Shown here: one piece after another, positions 36,274 through 43,860 of the stretch
Numbering within the stretch: the stretch's first letter is position 1
How the letters are laid out: every line of letters begins with the position of its first letter
NCBI GenBank assembly: GCA_041586615.1
Contig: JBFGZS010000018.1
Span: 1 to 64,000, forward strand
Direction: 5' to 3'
DNA length: 64,000 bases
Origin: Motiliproteus sp041586615
GTDB taxonomy: Bacteria; Pseudomonadota; Gammaproteobacteria; Pseudomonadales; Balneatricaceae
Position numbers and translations under genes: made by a program
Notes under the pieces: generated by a model
The model's input: the letters and a program-made list of their open reading frames with translations, nothing else
The model's database searches: none
What the model was told of the DNA's origin: nothing

Positions 36274-37443
36274 ATGTCTGTCGGTATCGATAATATCAGT
36301 TTTTATACGTCGAATTTTTTTCTCGATCTGAAGACTCTGGCTGACGTTAAGAACATCGACAAGGACAAGTTTTATCACGGGATTGGCCAGGAAAAAATGG
36401 CAATTCCCGGCGCCGATGAAGATGTCGTCACCATGGCTGCCAGTGCCGCATTACCGGTTTTGGATGGCATCGATCGAGACAGTATTTCCACCCTGATGTT
36501 TGCCACGGAAACTGGGATCGATCAGTCCAAAGCCGCCGGTGTTTTTGTGCATGGCTTACTGGGTCTGTCCAACCGTTGCCGGGTGGTCGAACTCAAGCAG
36601 GCGTGTTACAGCGCGACGGCGGCGATCCAGATGGCCTGTGCGCTGGTCGCACGCGAGCCGCAGAAACGCGTGCTGGTGATCGCCTCCGATATCGCCCGAT
36701 ATGACCTGGATTCTTCCGGCGAGGCGACCCAGGGCTGTGGTGCGGTGGCGATTCTTATCAGCAGCCAGCCCCGCCTGGTTGAACTGGCGCCCGAGGTGGG
36801 TAATTACACCGAGGATGTGATGGATTTCTGGCGGCCAAACTACCGTTCAACGGCGTTGGTCGATGGTAAATATTCCACCAAAATCTATCTTAAGGCACTC
36901 AAACAGGCCTGGGTTCACTACCATGAAGTGACCGAGACGCCCTTTGAGGCTTTGGATTATTTCTGCTACCACCTGCCGTTTACGCGAATGGCTGAGAAGG
37001 CCCATGCGCAATTGTCACGGGTGACCCGCGCCGGATTATCTGCTGAGCAGCAGGCTGCGCAGATCGAACCCAGTCTGATCTATAATCGCATTATCGGTAA
37101 CAGTTACACCGCATCGATGTATATCGGTTTGGTTTCTTTATTGGAAAATGCCGACGATAACCTTGCCGGTAAGCAGATCGCTTTCTTCAGTTACGGATCG
37201 GGCTGTGTGGCCGAGTTCTATACCGGCAAAGTGGTCGAGGGCTATGAACAGCACCTGCACCAAGCCCGCCACAATGCATTGCTTTCTGAGCGGGTCGAGC
37301 TGAGCTATGCCGAATACCTAACAATGTACCATTTCACCTATCCGATCGATGGCGAAGATCATGCGTTTCCTGTGCAGTCCACCGGCGATTTCCGGTTGAC
37401 GGGGGTCAGTCAACACAAGCGGCTCTACGCTCCGCGCACATGA
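36274..37443 (+). CDS. mvaS: Hydroxymethylglutaryl-CoA synthase
   Basis: Condenses acetyl-CoA with acetoacetyl-CoA to HMG-CoA. 389 aa, thiolase fold with catalytic Glu in ATETGIDQSKA, nucleophilic Cys in ELKQACYSATAAIQM, and catalytic His in CYHLPFTRMAEKAH. Its end overlaps the next gene by four bases (ATGA). Confidence 0.95.
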   Translation: MSVGIDNISFYTSNFFLDLKTLADVKNIDKDKFYHGIGQEKMAIPGADEDVVTMAASAALPVLDGIDRDSISTLMFATETGIDQSKAAGVFVHGLLGLSNRCRVVELKQACYSATAAIQMACALVAREPQKRVLVIASDIARYDLDSSGEATQGCGAVAILISSQPRLVELAPEVGNYTEDVMDFWRPNYRSTALVDGKYSTKIYLKALKQAWVHYHEVTETPFEALDYFCYHLPFTRMAEKAHAQLSRVTRAGLSAEQQAAQIEPSLIYNRIIGNSYTASMYIGLVSLLENADDNLAGKQIAFFSYGSGCVAEFYTGKVVEGYEQHLHQARHNALLSERVELSYAEYLTMYHFTYPIDGEDHAFPVQSTGDFRLTGVSQHKRLYAPRT

Positions 37444-38450
37444 TGGCAAGCGCGCCAGCCAAGGTTATCCTGACTGGCGAGCACAGTGTGGTGTATGGAT
37501 GCACCGCGCTGGCCTTGGCCGTCAAACGCCATGCTCGCTGTCATCTCGAGTCTAGCGACAGCGACGGCGTCGAGATCAATCTAGCGGATCTCGGCGTCGT
37601 TTGTCGCGGCGATTCTGCGTCCTTGTTGGCCCATCATCAGCAATGCTCGGCCCGTTACGCACAGTTTTTGTCCGGCATCCTGCCCATCGAGCAGGTCTTA
37701 CCCGAACCCGATTCCCTGATTCGTTATGCGCTTGTCGAGTTGATGTTGCAGACAACATCTTCCCGGTCGGCCGCGTTACGCGGCAGCATCCGTTCCGATA
37801 TTCCTCTCGGCGCGGGTATGGGCTCCTCGGCGGCAACCATTGCCGCGCTCTTGATGGCCGCCGCGCATTGCCTGCAGCTGCCGCTATCCCGTGATCAGTT
37901 GGTGTGCGTGACGCAAGCGTGTGAACGTTTGCAGCATGGTCGCAGCAGCGGCATCGATCCGGCCGTCTGCTGTCACGGTGGGCTGGTGCGTTATCGTCAG
38001 GGGGGGATTGAACGCCAGTCGATAACGTTGGGGCCGGGTTGGTATCTGGTCGATAGCGGTCGGCCGCAGGTGTCCACCGGTACCTGTGTGGAACAGGTGC
38101 GTCAACAGTTTGCCGGCAGCACGATCTGGCAAAAATTCGACGCCGTCGCGCAGGCCATGCTGGCGGGGCTCCGTGACAGAGATCCCGAGGGACTGGCCGG
38201 CGCGGTGCGGCGTAATCATCGGCTGCTGTGCGATATTGGCGTGGTTCCCGCGCGGGTGCAGGATTTCATCGCCGCTATCGAGCGTAGCGGTGGCTGCGGA
38301 AAAGTCAGCGGGGCGGGCGCGGTGTCGGGCGCGCCGGCCGGCTTAGTGATGATTTACCACCCCAGCTTGCCGCATAAGCTGGTCAGCGATTACGGTTATA
38401 ACCTCCTGCCTTTGGAGATCGATCACGATGGCGCACGAATCGATAATTAG
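37440..38450 (+). CDS. Mevalonate kinase (GHMP family, first of two)
   Basis: 336 aa GHMP kinase. N-terminal ASAPAKVILTGEHSVVYG is the mevalonate kinase signature, followed by the glycine-rich ATP loop PLGAGMGSSAATIAAL, a catalytic Asp region (SSGIDPAVCCHGG) and a C-terminal motif GKVSGAGAVSG. Its role is most likely phosphorylation of mevalonate. The neighbouring gene is a second, different GHMP kinase, so which protein does which step is inference. Overlaps that gene by 23 bases. Confidence 0.8.
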   Translation: MMASAPAKVILTGEHSVVYGCTALALAVKRHARCHLESSDSDGVEINLADLGVVCRGDSASLLAHHQQCSARYAQFLSGILPIEQVLPEPDSLIRYALVELMLQTTSSRSAALRGSIRSDIPLGAGMGSSAATIAALLMAAAHCLQLPLSRDQLVCVTQACERLQHGRSSGIDPAVCCHGGLVRYRQGGIERQSITLGPGWYLVDSGRPQVSTGTCVEQVRQQFAGSTIWQKFDAVAQAMLAGLRDRDPEGLAGAVRRNHRLLCDIGVVPARVQDFIAAIERSGGCGKVSGAGAVSGAPAGLVMIYHPSLPHKLVSDYGYNLLPLEIDHDGARIDN

Positions 38451-39378
38451 AGCATCCGCTCCCGGTACCCTGATGCTGATGGGCGAGCATGCGGTTGTCC
38501 ACGGCGAGTTGGCGCTTGCCTGTGCGGTTAATCGCCGTATTCGGGTCGAGTTAGCCCTGCTGCCAAGAGCGGAGCTGCAGATTCATTCGGCACTGGCTCA
38601 CTACCGTGCCCCGCTTGCCAGCCTGCCGGATCATCCGAAATTACGTTTTATTCTGCAGGTTATCGAGCAGCTCAAATCCAGGCTGCCTTCCGGCCTGCGC
38701 CTGACCATCGATTCTGATTTTTCCGATCAGGTCGGGCTGGGGTCTTCGTCGGCGGTAACGGTGGCGGTGGTGGCCGCCCTGTTATTCTGGATTGAAGGGG
38801 CTGAGCCCGCCCCTGCCGAAGTCTTTGATGAAGCCCTGAATGCGATGTTGATGGTACAGGGACGGGGGTCCGGGACCGATATCGCCGCCTGTACCTACGG
38901 CGGTGTTATCGGCTACCGTCGTAACCCGCTGCAGATCGAAAAGCTACCGAATATCGGGCCTATTGGGCTCTATTATGCAGGCTATAAAACCCCCACCCCC
39001 GACGTGCTGGCACGGGTGAGCGAGGAGGGGGCTTTGATTCCTGACCTTTACACGCGGCTCTATGCCTTGATGGGCGAGACGACCGAGGCCGCAGCCAAGG
39101 CGCTGGAGGCGGGCGAGATGACGCGTTTTGCCCGCTTGATCAACTACTATCAGGGGTTGATGGATGCGCTTGGGGTTAATGACCGCAAGCTGGCCAGCAT
39201 GGTCTATCAGTTGCGGGAGATGTCGGGGGTGAGCGCGGCAAAAATCTCCGGCTCCGGGCTGGGAGACTGCGTCATCAGTGTTGGTCTCCCCGTCGTCAAG
39301 GGGGATGCTCCCGTGCTGCCCTTTACCGACATACCGGTTTCGATCCATGAGCAAGGGGTCGACGTTGGCTATGTTTAA
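38428..39378 (+). CDS. Second GHMP kinase, probable phosphomevalonate kinase
   Basis: 316 aa with APGTLMLMGEHAVVHGELAL, ATP loop DQVGLGSSSAVTVAVVAAL, GRGSGTDIAACTYGG (catalytic Asp) and AAKISGSGLGDCVISV. By sequence it also looks like a mevalonate-kinase-type GHMP protein, but the pathway still needs a phosphomevalonate kinase and no other candidate is in the operon, so I infer that step. Alternatively the two kinases share or swap roles. Its last codon and stop are part of the first unit of the repeat that precedes mvaD. Confidence 0.7.
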   Translation: MAHESIIRASAPGTLMLMGEHAVVHGELALACAVNRRIRVELALLPRAELQIHSALAHYRAPLASLPDHPKLRFILQVIEQLKSRLPSGLRLTIDSDFSDQVGLGSSSAVTVAVVAALLFWIEGAEPAPAEVFDEALNAMLMVQGRGSGTDIAACTYGGVIGYRRNPLQIEKLPNIGPIGLYYAGYKTPTPDVLARVSEEGALIPDLYTRLYALMGETTEAAAKALEAGEMTRFARLINYYQGLMDALGVNDRKLASMVYQLREMSGVSAAKISGSGLGDCVISVGLPVVKGDAPVLPFTDIPVSIHEQGVDVGYV

Positions 39379-39513
39379 GCAGAAAAATAATGTTTAAGCA
39401 GGAACAAATAATGTTTAAGCAGGAAACAAGCGATGTTTAAGCAGGAAAATAATGTTTAAGCAGAGACAAATTATGTTTAAGCAGGAACAAACAATGTCTA
39501 AGCAGTCCGTGGT
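39371..39513 (+). repeat. Sevenfold repeat carrying ribosome-binding site and start codon before mvaD
   Basis: ATGTTTAAGCAGGAACAAA-type units begin at 39371, 39390, 39411, 39433, 39452, 39473 and 39494 (spacing 19, 21, 22, 19, 21, 21). Most contain AGGA six or so bases before the next unit's ATG, so nearly every unit is a ribosome-binding site plus start codon. The first unit overlaps the upstream stop (GTTTAA), so the array has grown out of the gene junction. The last three ATGs are in frame with mvaD. Confidence 0.9.
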
Positions 39514-40486
39514 GCATGAATACCTGCCGACGCAACGTACACCGTCTACCACCCCGGTACAGGTGTTTGCGCCCAGCAACATCGCGTTGTGTAAATACTG
39601 GGGTAAGCGCGACCCTGAGCTGAACCTGCCCATTAACAGCAGCTTGTCGATCAGCCTCAAGGACCTCGGCACAACAACGCGCTTGAGCCTGAATGCTGAG
39701 CCCGGTGACCGGGTGCTGCTGAACGGCACCGAGCGGGCCAGCCAGGACGCCTTCAGTGTCAAAGTCAGCCAATTTATCGACCTGTTCCGCAGCGATGCCG
39801 GTGAAGGAATCATCGTCGAAACCGAAAACAATATTCCCACCGCTGCCGGCCTGGCGTCCTCGGCGTCGGGGTTTGCCGCGCTGATGCGGGCCATTGACCA
39901 GTTTTACGCGCTTAAACTGCCTAACGATCAGCTCTCGGCCTTCGCCCGTATGGGCAGTGGCAGCGCGTCGCGCTCGATTTACCACGGCTTCGTCGAGTGG
40001 CAGATGGGCGTGCGCGACGATGGCATGGACAGCCATGCGGTTGTGCTTCCCGAACAGTGGCCCGACTTTCGCCTCGGTTTGCTGACCCTGAGCAGCGCGC
40101 AGAAAGCGGTCGATTCGCGCAGCGGTATGCAGCGCACCACCCAGAGCGCGCACCTGTATCAGAGCTGGCCGCTGCAGGCGGCGGCCGATCTGGAACGGTT
40201 GCGGGGCGCCATCGCGGGTCGGGATTTTACCTTGTTGGGCGAAACCGCGGAACAGAATGCGTTGTCGATGCATGCCACAATGATTGCCTCCTGGCCCCCG
40301 TTGCTGTACTGGCAGCCGGAGTCGGTCGCGACCATGCATAAGATCTGGCAGCTGCGTGCCGATGGCTTGGCGCTGTACTTCACCATGGATGCCGGCCCGA
40401 ATATCAAACTGCTATTCCAGGCGGCTGATGAAGCGGCGGTGTTAGCAGCTTTCCCGCAGGTTAAGGTCGTGGCGCCTTTTTCCTGA
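39494..40486 (+). CDS. mvaD: Diphosphomevalonate decarboxylase
   Basis: ATP-dependent decarboxylation of mevalonate diphosphate to IPP, closing the mevalonate pathway. Motifs: APSNIALCKYWGKRDPELNLP, NSSLSISL, TAAGLASSASGFAAL (ATP loop), GSGSASRSIYHGFVEW and TMDAGPNIK with catalytic-type Asp. I take the last ATG of the repeat array (39494, MSKQSVV) since AGGA lies eight bases before it; 39473 and 39452 are in-frame alternatives that would add seven or fourteen residues. About 330 aa. Confidence 0.92.
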   Translation: MSKQSVVHEYLPTQRTPSTTPVQVFAPSNIALCKYWGKRDPELNLPINSSLSISLKDLGTTTRLSLNAEPGDRVLLNGTERASQDAFSVKVSQFIDLFRSDAGEGIIVETENNIPTAAGLASSASGFAALMRAIDQFYALKLPNDQLSAFARMGSGSASRSIYHGFVEWQMGVRDDGMDSHAVVLPEQWPDFRLGLLTLSSAQKAVDSRSGMQRTTQSAHLYQSWPLQAAADLERLRGAIAGRDFTLLGETAEQNALSMHATMIASWPPLLYWQPESVATMHKIWQLRADGLALYFTMDAGPNIKLLFQAADEAAVLAAFPQVKVVAPFS

Positions 40487-40500
40487 CCTGTCCCGTATCG

Positions 40501-40597
40501 CTATTAACCTCACGTGGCGCTATGCTACGGCGGTTCATCCATGAACCGCCTATTAAGGCGACATTTTGTGCACGGTATTCCGTTGCTGCCTTAATAA
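40501..40597 (-). repeat. Dispersed MITE-like repeat, copy D (inverted, internally deleted)
   Basis: 97 bp in the opposite orientation. It starts with CTATTAACCT (the other copies' right end) and ends TTAATAA (their left end), and keeps the perfect GGCGGTTCAT hairpin, but about 70 bp with the GACAAGG core is gone. Both termini are retained, which argues that the ends define the element. It lies just after mvaD. Confidence 0.85.
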
Positions 40598-40648
40598 CGC
40601 GGTATTCGCTGTCTACATAATATCGGCAGACACATCACGCGCTACTCC

Positions 40649-40676
40649 CTTTCTCCTTTCTCCTTTCTCCTTTCTC
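40649..40676. repeat. Four-unit 7-bp tandem array before the polB fragment
   Basis: CTTTCTC four times in a row, followed by CTTCCTG. It sits 20 bp upstream of the ribosome-binding site of the polB remnant. Confidence 0.8.
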
Positions 40677-40697
40677 CTTCCTGAAGGTGACCGTTCC

Positions 40698-41465
40698 TTG
40701 ACCGAGAGCAAGCACCGCCCCGATCAGCCCCCGGCTGTAGCCCCCTTGCCGGGGTTTGTCTTGACCCACCACTGCGTTGATGGACCCGCGGGGCTGAGCT
40801 TTCATCTCTGGCTGCAGACCCCGCACGGACCGACATTGGCGGTGGTCCCGGACCAGGAAGCGGTTTTTTTTGTCAGAAGTGAGGGTAGCCATTGTGTTCG
40901 CGCCGCCCTGAGCAGTCTTAAGGGCTGGCGCTTGCAGGCCTTGGCATTAAAAAACCCCGCGGGAGAACCGGTTAGCGGGCTCTATTTCAAGCGCCAGGGT
41001 GGCCTGCTGGATGCCCGTGCACGCCTGGCCGCCAAAGGCCTGGCCTGTTACGAAGAGGATGTGCGCCCCGTGGAGCGCTACCTGATGGAGCGTTTTATCT
41101 GCGGCAGCGTCGAAATATGCGGCGTCGTCACGCAACACAACGGTTATCGGCGCATCGACCGTGCGCAGTTGAAACGCGGTGATTACTTGCCGACACTGCG
41201 CTGGCTGTCGCTGGATATCGAGACGACCATGCAGGCGGATCAAATATTCTCGGTTGGTCTTTACGCACCGAATCCGCCCAGCCCTCCGAATGCGGCGCAA
41301 GGTGAGGGTTCTGTTCAAGGCGAAGGCTCAACGCAAGCCTTTCAGCGGGTGTTGATGGTCGGCGAAGCGCCCCTGGATAGGTCCCCCATCGATGCACCGC
41401 CGTTTGTCCAGTATGTCGCGGACGAACGGGCGCTGTTGCAGGCGCTCGGAAACAGCATCATATAA
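40698..41465 (+). pseudogene. polB: DNA polymerase II, N-terminal fragment
   Basis: About 255 aa matching only the first third of PolB (usually about 780 aa): LPGFVLTHH, QEAVFFV, ALKNPAGEPVSGLYF, YEEDVRPVERYLMERFI, and the exonuclease motif LSLDIET, then FVQYVADERALLQAL, after which the frame stops. The rest of the exonuclease and the entire polymerase domain are missing. The likely start is TTG 40698, with AAGGTGA seven bases upstream; the frame is open back to 40566. The break point at about 41450 coincides with the start of accessory DNA, so the gene was cut by insertion or rearrangement. The remaining part is not in this window. Confidence 0.85.
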
Positions 41466-41508
41466 AACAAACGAAACAGACTAAAAAGTGACGACGCCTA
41501 ACCGGCCA

Positions 41509-41709
41509 TCATAGTTGTCGCGGACCGGCCAAGATAGTTGACGCCAGACACAAAGCGTATATTTGTCCGCTTTGGACGATTTCGGCGGGCGTGAGACCTC
41601 CGAATTCAGGCAGTTTGGCCTCCCGATACCACAGCTCTGCATCAGTCGTAGAGATTGATAGTTTCCGAGTGACAAGCTGCAGAAACTCTTTTTGATCAAT
41701 GTCGCTCAT
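41509..41709 (-). CDS. Small protein resembling an antitoxin toxin-binding domain
   Basis: 66 aa. The stretch ELWYREAKLPEFGGLTPAEI followed by VQSGQ has the look of the MbcA/ParS/Xre-antitoxin C-terminal domain (W..., GG.TP.E.v..G), but it is short and ends early, so it may be a fragment. Its ATG overlaps the stop of the frame at 41706-41918. No toxin is recognised beside it. Confidence 0.35.
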   Translation of the reverse strand: MSDIDQKEFLQLVTRKLSISTTDAELWYREAKLPEFGGLTPAEIVQSGQIYALCLASTILAGPRQL

Positions 41710-41918
41710 AAACCCTCCAGCTCTACACTAACCGCAGCTTCGCCTAGCCGCTTAGCCAATAGTTTTGTATTGCATCCCCATACCCTGCGTTTGGATAGCA
41801 ACAAACGGTAGCGGATCTGGCGGTTCAGAGGGGGGAGATGGCGATGCCTTGTGATGCGATGGCATTGATCAGAACTCTTCTGCTTGTTCTTAGGTGGCAT
41901 GAGTAAGCACAGCCTCAA
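41706..41918 (-). CDS. Uncharacterised small basic frame
   Basis: 70 codons, very basic (many Arg, Lys, His), linked by ATGA overlaps to the frames on both sides. Not recognised. The composition could reflect a frameshifted reading of decayed DNA, since another frame in the same stretch gives a more protein-like segment (LINAIASQGIAISPL). Low confidence as a gene. Confidence 0.25.
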   Translation of the reverse strand: MRLCLLMPPKNKQKSSDQCHRITRHRHLPPLNRQIRYRLLLSKRRVWGCNTKLLAKRLGEAAVSVELEGL

Positions 41919-42169
41919 TGGACGAGTTCGGTTAGAAGGTCGATGGAGAGCCCCGAAACATCAAAATCCCATCCCCATTCGGCCGAAACCTCTCTGAGTA
42001 CATCCGATTCCAGCTTATCTGCAATGACTATCAACTCAGCTTTATCAGCCACAATCCGACCTCGGATACTCGCCCAGAGCACCAAGTGCAGCCACTGATC
42101 AACTGCTGCGCAGACGCAGTCAGCATCATCTCCGTCGTAGTGTATTTCATACTCGGTTATTCGCAGCAT
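41915..42169 (-). CDS. Uncharacterised small acidic protein
   Basis: 84 aa, acidic, with a predicted alpha/beta pattern (ITEYEIHYDGDD, CAAVDQWLHLVLWA, ELIVIADKLESDVLREV). I do not recognise a family. It is first of three minus-strand frames joined by four-base overlaps. The short acidic composition and accessory location would fit an immunity or antitoxin protein, but that is only a guess. Confidence 0.4.
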   Translation of the reverse strand: MLRITEYEIHYDGDDADCVCAAVDQWLHLVLWASIRGRIVADKAELIVIADKLESDVLREVSAEWGWDFDVSGLSIDLLTELVH

Positions 42170-42305
42170 AGAGATCTAGTTAGGCTGGGTAAAGCGACGT
42201 AACTTATTGTAAATATTGCTGTACATAGAAAGATTGTGTCTTGATTACTAGTTTAGCACGTCTAATATTCTGACTATCCAGACGGCGTTTTAGGGGCAAG
42301 AATTC

Positions 42306-42653
42306 ATGGAAACAGGGGTGTTACGAAACTGGACGCTGCACGTTCAGTCACTCAATGATGAAGAACGGGAGCGGTTTGAACTGGAGCGGCCTTACTGCAT
42401 TCCCGCCGTGATTACGGGTGAGGTCATTGAGGATTACGACCGGCGCTTTTCTCCCGGTGACGCGATGAGGACCAACCTGCTGCATAGCTTCGATCTGCAG
42501 CGAATGACTGCCATCACGTCAAGCGGATCTATATACAAATTGCAGGGCCGAGGCGATATTCTACATGACGGCGTTCCGACGGATTACGCACAAGCCGTAG
42601 GGGAAACGATTCTTCGACTAGCAGGTGTCCTATCGGCCAAGACTCCAGCCTGA
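42306..42653 (+). CDS. Uncharacterised accessory protein
   Basis: 115 aa beginning METGVLRNWTLHVQSL. A compact core reads PGDAMRTNLLHSFD, then a strand with TSSGSIYKLQGRG, then a helix. This pattern (GD..RT.LL.SF...T..S.Y.L.G.G) recurs in small orphan proteins of proteobacterial accessory regions, but I cannot name a function. No clear ribosome-binding site. Confidence 0.45.
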   Translation: METGVLRNWTLHVQSLNDEERERFELERPYCIPAVITGEVIEDYDRRFSPGDAMRTNLLHSFDLQRMTAITSSGSIYKLQGRGDILHDGVPTDYAQAVGETILRLAGVLSAKTPA

Positions 42654-42780
42654 GTGGGTAACAAATACCACTGGTGTGCGGAATGGTGATTCCTGCCAGC
42701 AGGTAAAAAATCGATCATTCACATTTATACATTGGCTGCATAATTTTGCAGAGTATGTAAAAAAATGTATAAAACAGTTT

Positions 42781-42981
42781 ATGCCGATAGAGCAGACAGA
42801 TCTTGAATACGAAACCTTCCCGGCCTGCTGGCAAAGAGAAGGTGCTCCTGCTGCAGGCGCTGGGGTCAGGATTCGACATCTGCCGACAGGGATAGTAGTG
42901 GAGTCCCAGGATTGCCGTACGCAGCATGAGAATGCTCAAGTCTGCATGACCAAATTAAAGAGTCTGATCCTCAAGCCTTAG
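42781..42981 (+). CDS. Small release-factor-like domain without the GGQ motif
   Basis: About 66 aa from ATG 42781. VRIRHLPTGIVVESQDCRTQ and then HENAQVCMTKLKSLI closely follow the class I release factor pattern (VRITHLPTGIVV.CQ..RSQH.N...A...L). Upstream, where GGQ should be, only GAPAAGAG is found. So it either lost peptide-release chemistry or is the remnant of a release-factor gene. The frame is open further upstream (42625) but that part has no homology I can see. Confidence 0.45.
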   Translation: MPIEQTDLEYETFPACWQREGAPAAGAGVRIRHLPTGIVVESQDCRTQHENAQVCMTKLKSLILKP

Positions 42982-43860
42982 CTAACGCTACAGCAACTGT
43001 TGGCCAGAAAGATTGTTGATCAGCATCTCGAATTGACCACTTTCAGTATCGAGTTTTGACCAGGTTTTCATGAAATGCAACCTGCTCAGTACCCAGCATA
43101 TAGGTTGATCAGCGTGGTCAATATTGGGCGCTTAGCACTGCTCAAAGTAGCGAGCTGATAACAGCAGGACGGGTAACCTACGAGCAGTTCACTGTTGCTG
43201 GGTCACAGCAAATTGGACGGCACCATTCGGTATCTTTGGGTAGAAGTGGATGATGCTCTTGAACTGTCAGAAGAAAAGGAGGTGTAAAGTGAGCGGTGCG
43301 CGCCATCATGAACGGCGTTCATGTTCGGAGGTGGTGCGCCTGGCCTCTTACGGGGCTGGAATTGCGCCCAATGCAGCCATAGGTAAGATGTTGACCTGAA
43401 CCGTTGGCCATGGCCCTTCCTGAAGATAAGCGGTCATCAGCTTGGAGGCGTGTCGGATCGCTTGCCTGGCCGCGTAGGCCTATCAGGATGAACTAAATTC
43501 AAAATGGCAATATTTGTGAGGTCGATCTGATGCTTGCGAACGGGTGGTCGGTGACCATTCTCGCGACTTCCCTTCCTGCGCCCTAAGGAGACCTTCCGAC
43601 CTGACTAGTTTGGTTGGCCATGTGTCTAGCCTAGTTCCAGAAAACGGACATGCTGATGGATAGTGATGTTGGTAAAGAAGGTACCTTTGTGGCCTTGGTG
43701 TCACTGGGTAGGAACAATAGATTGGCGCCGAAGCCATCTTTCAGCTGTGTAGTCTGGCCGTGTGTTTTTTAAAAGATTAAAGGGAAACGGGGGCTGATCC
43801 CAAAAGAACTCCAGTGGCAATTTTTGATGCTATCTCAGTCGAGTTTTAAAAAGCAGATGG
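42982..43860. other. Decayed accessory DNA between orphan genes and pfkA
   Basis: About 880 bp without an intact gene. It contains the integrase remnant at 43162-43287 and broken frames on both strands. An 84-codon frame at 43483-43737 (minus) has a biased composition and no recognisable motif, so I do not call it. The glycolytic operon ends at the right boundary. Confidence 0.55.
43162..43287 (+). pseudogene. C-terminal remnant of a tyrosine recombinase (integrase)
   Basis: RTGNLRAVH, then after a one-base shift LLLGHSKLDGTIRYLWVEVD followed by DALELSEEKEV and a TAA at 43285-43287. This is the conserved end of phage/ICE-type integrases (LLGH.KL..T.RYLG.EVDDAL), including the catalytic H and Y (GHS...RYL). 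At least one frameshift, and no upstream domain, show it is dead. It marks past integration of mobile DNA here. Confidence 0.75.

Noticed and set aside
39437..40339. 300-codon minus-strand frame opposite mvaD
   Set aside because: Antisense to a clear decarboxylase and runs into the repeat array.
43483..43737. 84-codon minus-strand frame in the accessory gap
   Set aside because: Odd composition, no motif and no ribosome-binding site; probably decayed DNA.
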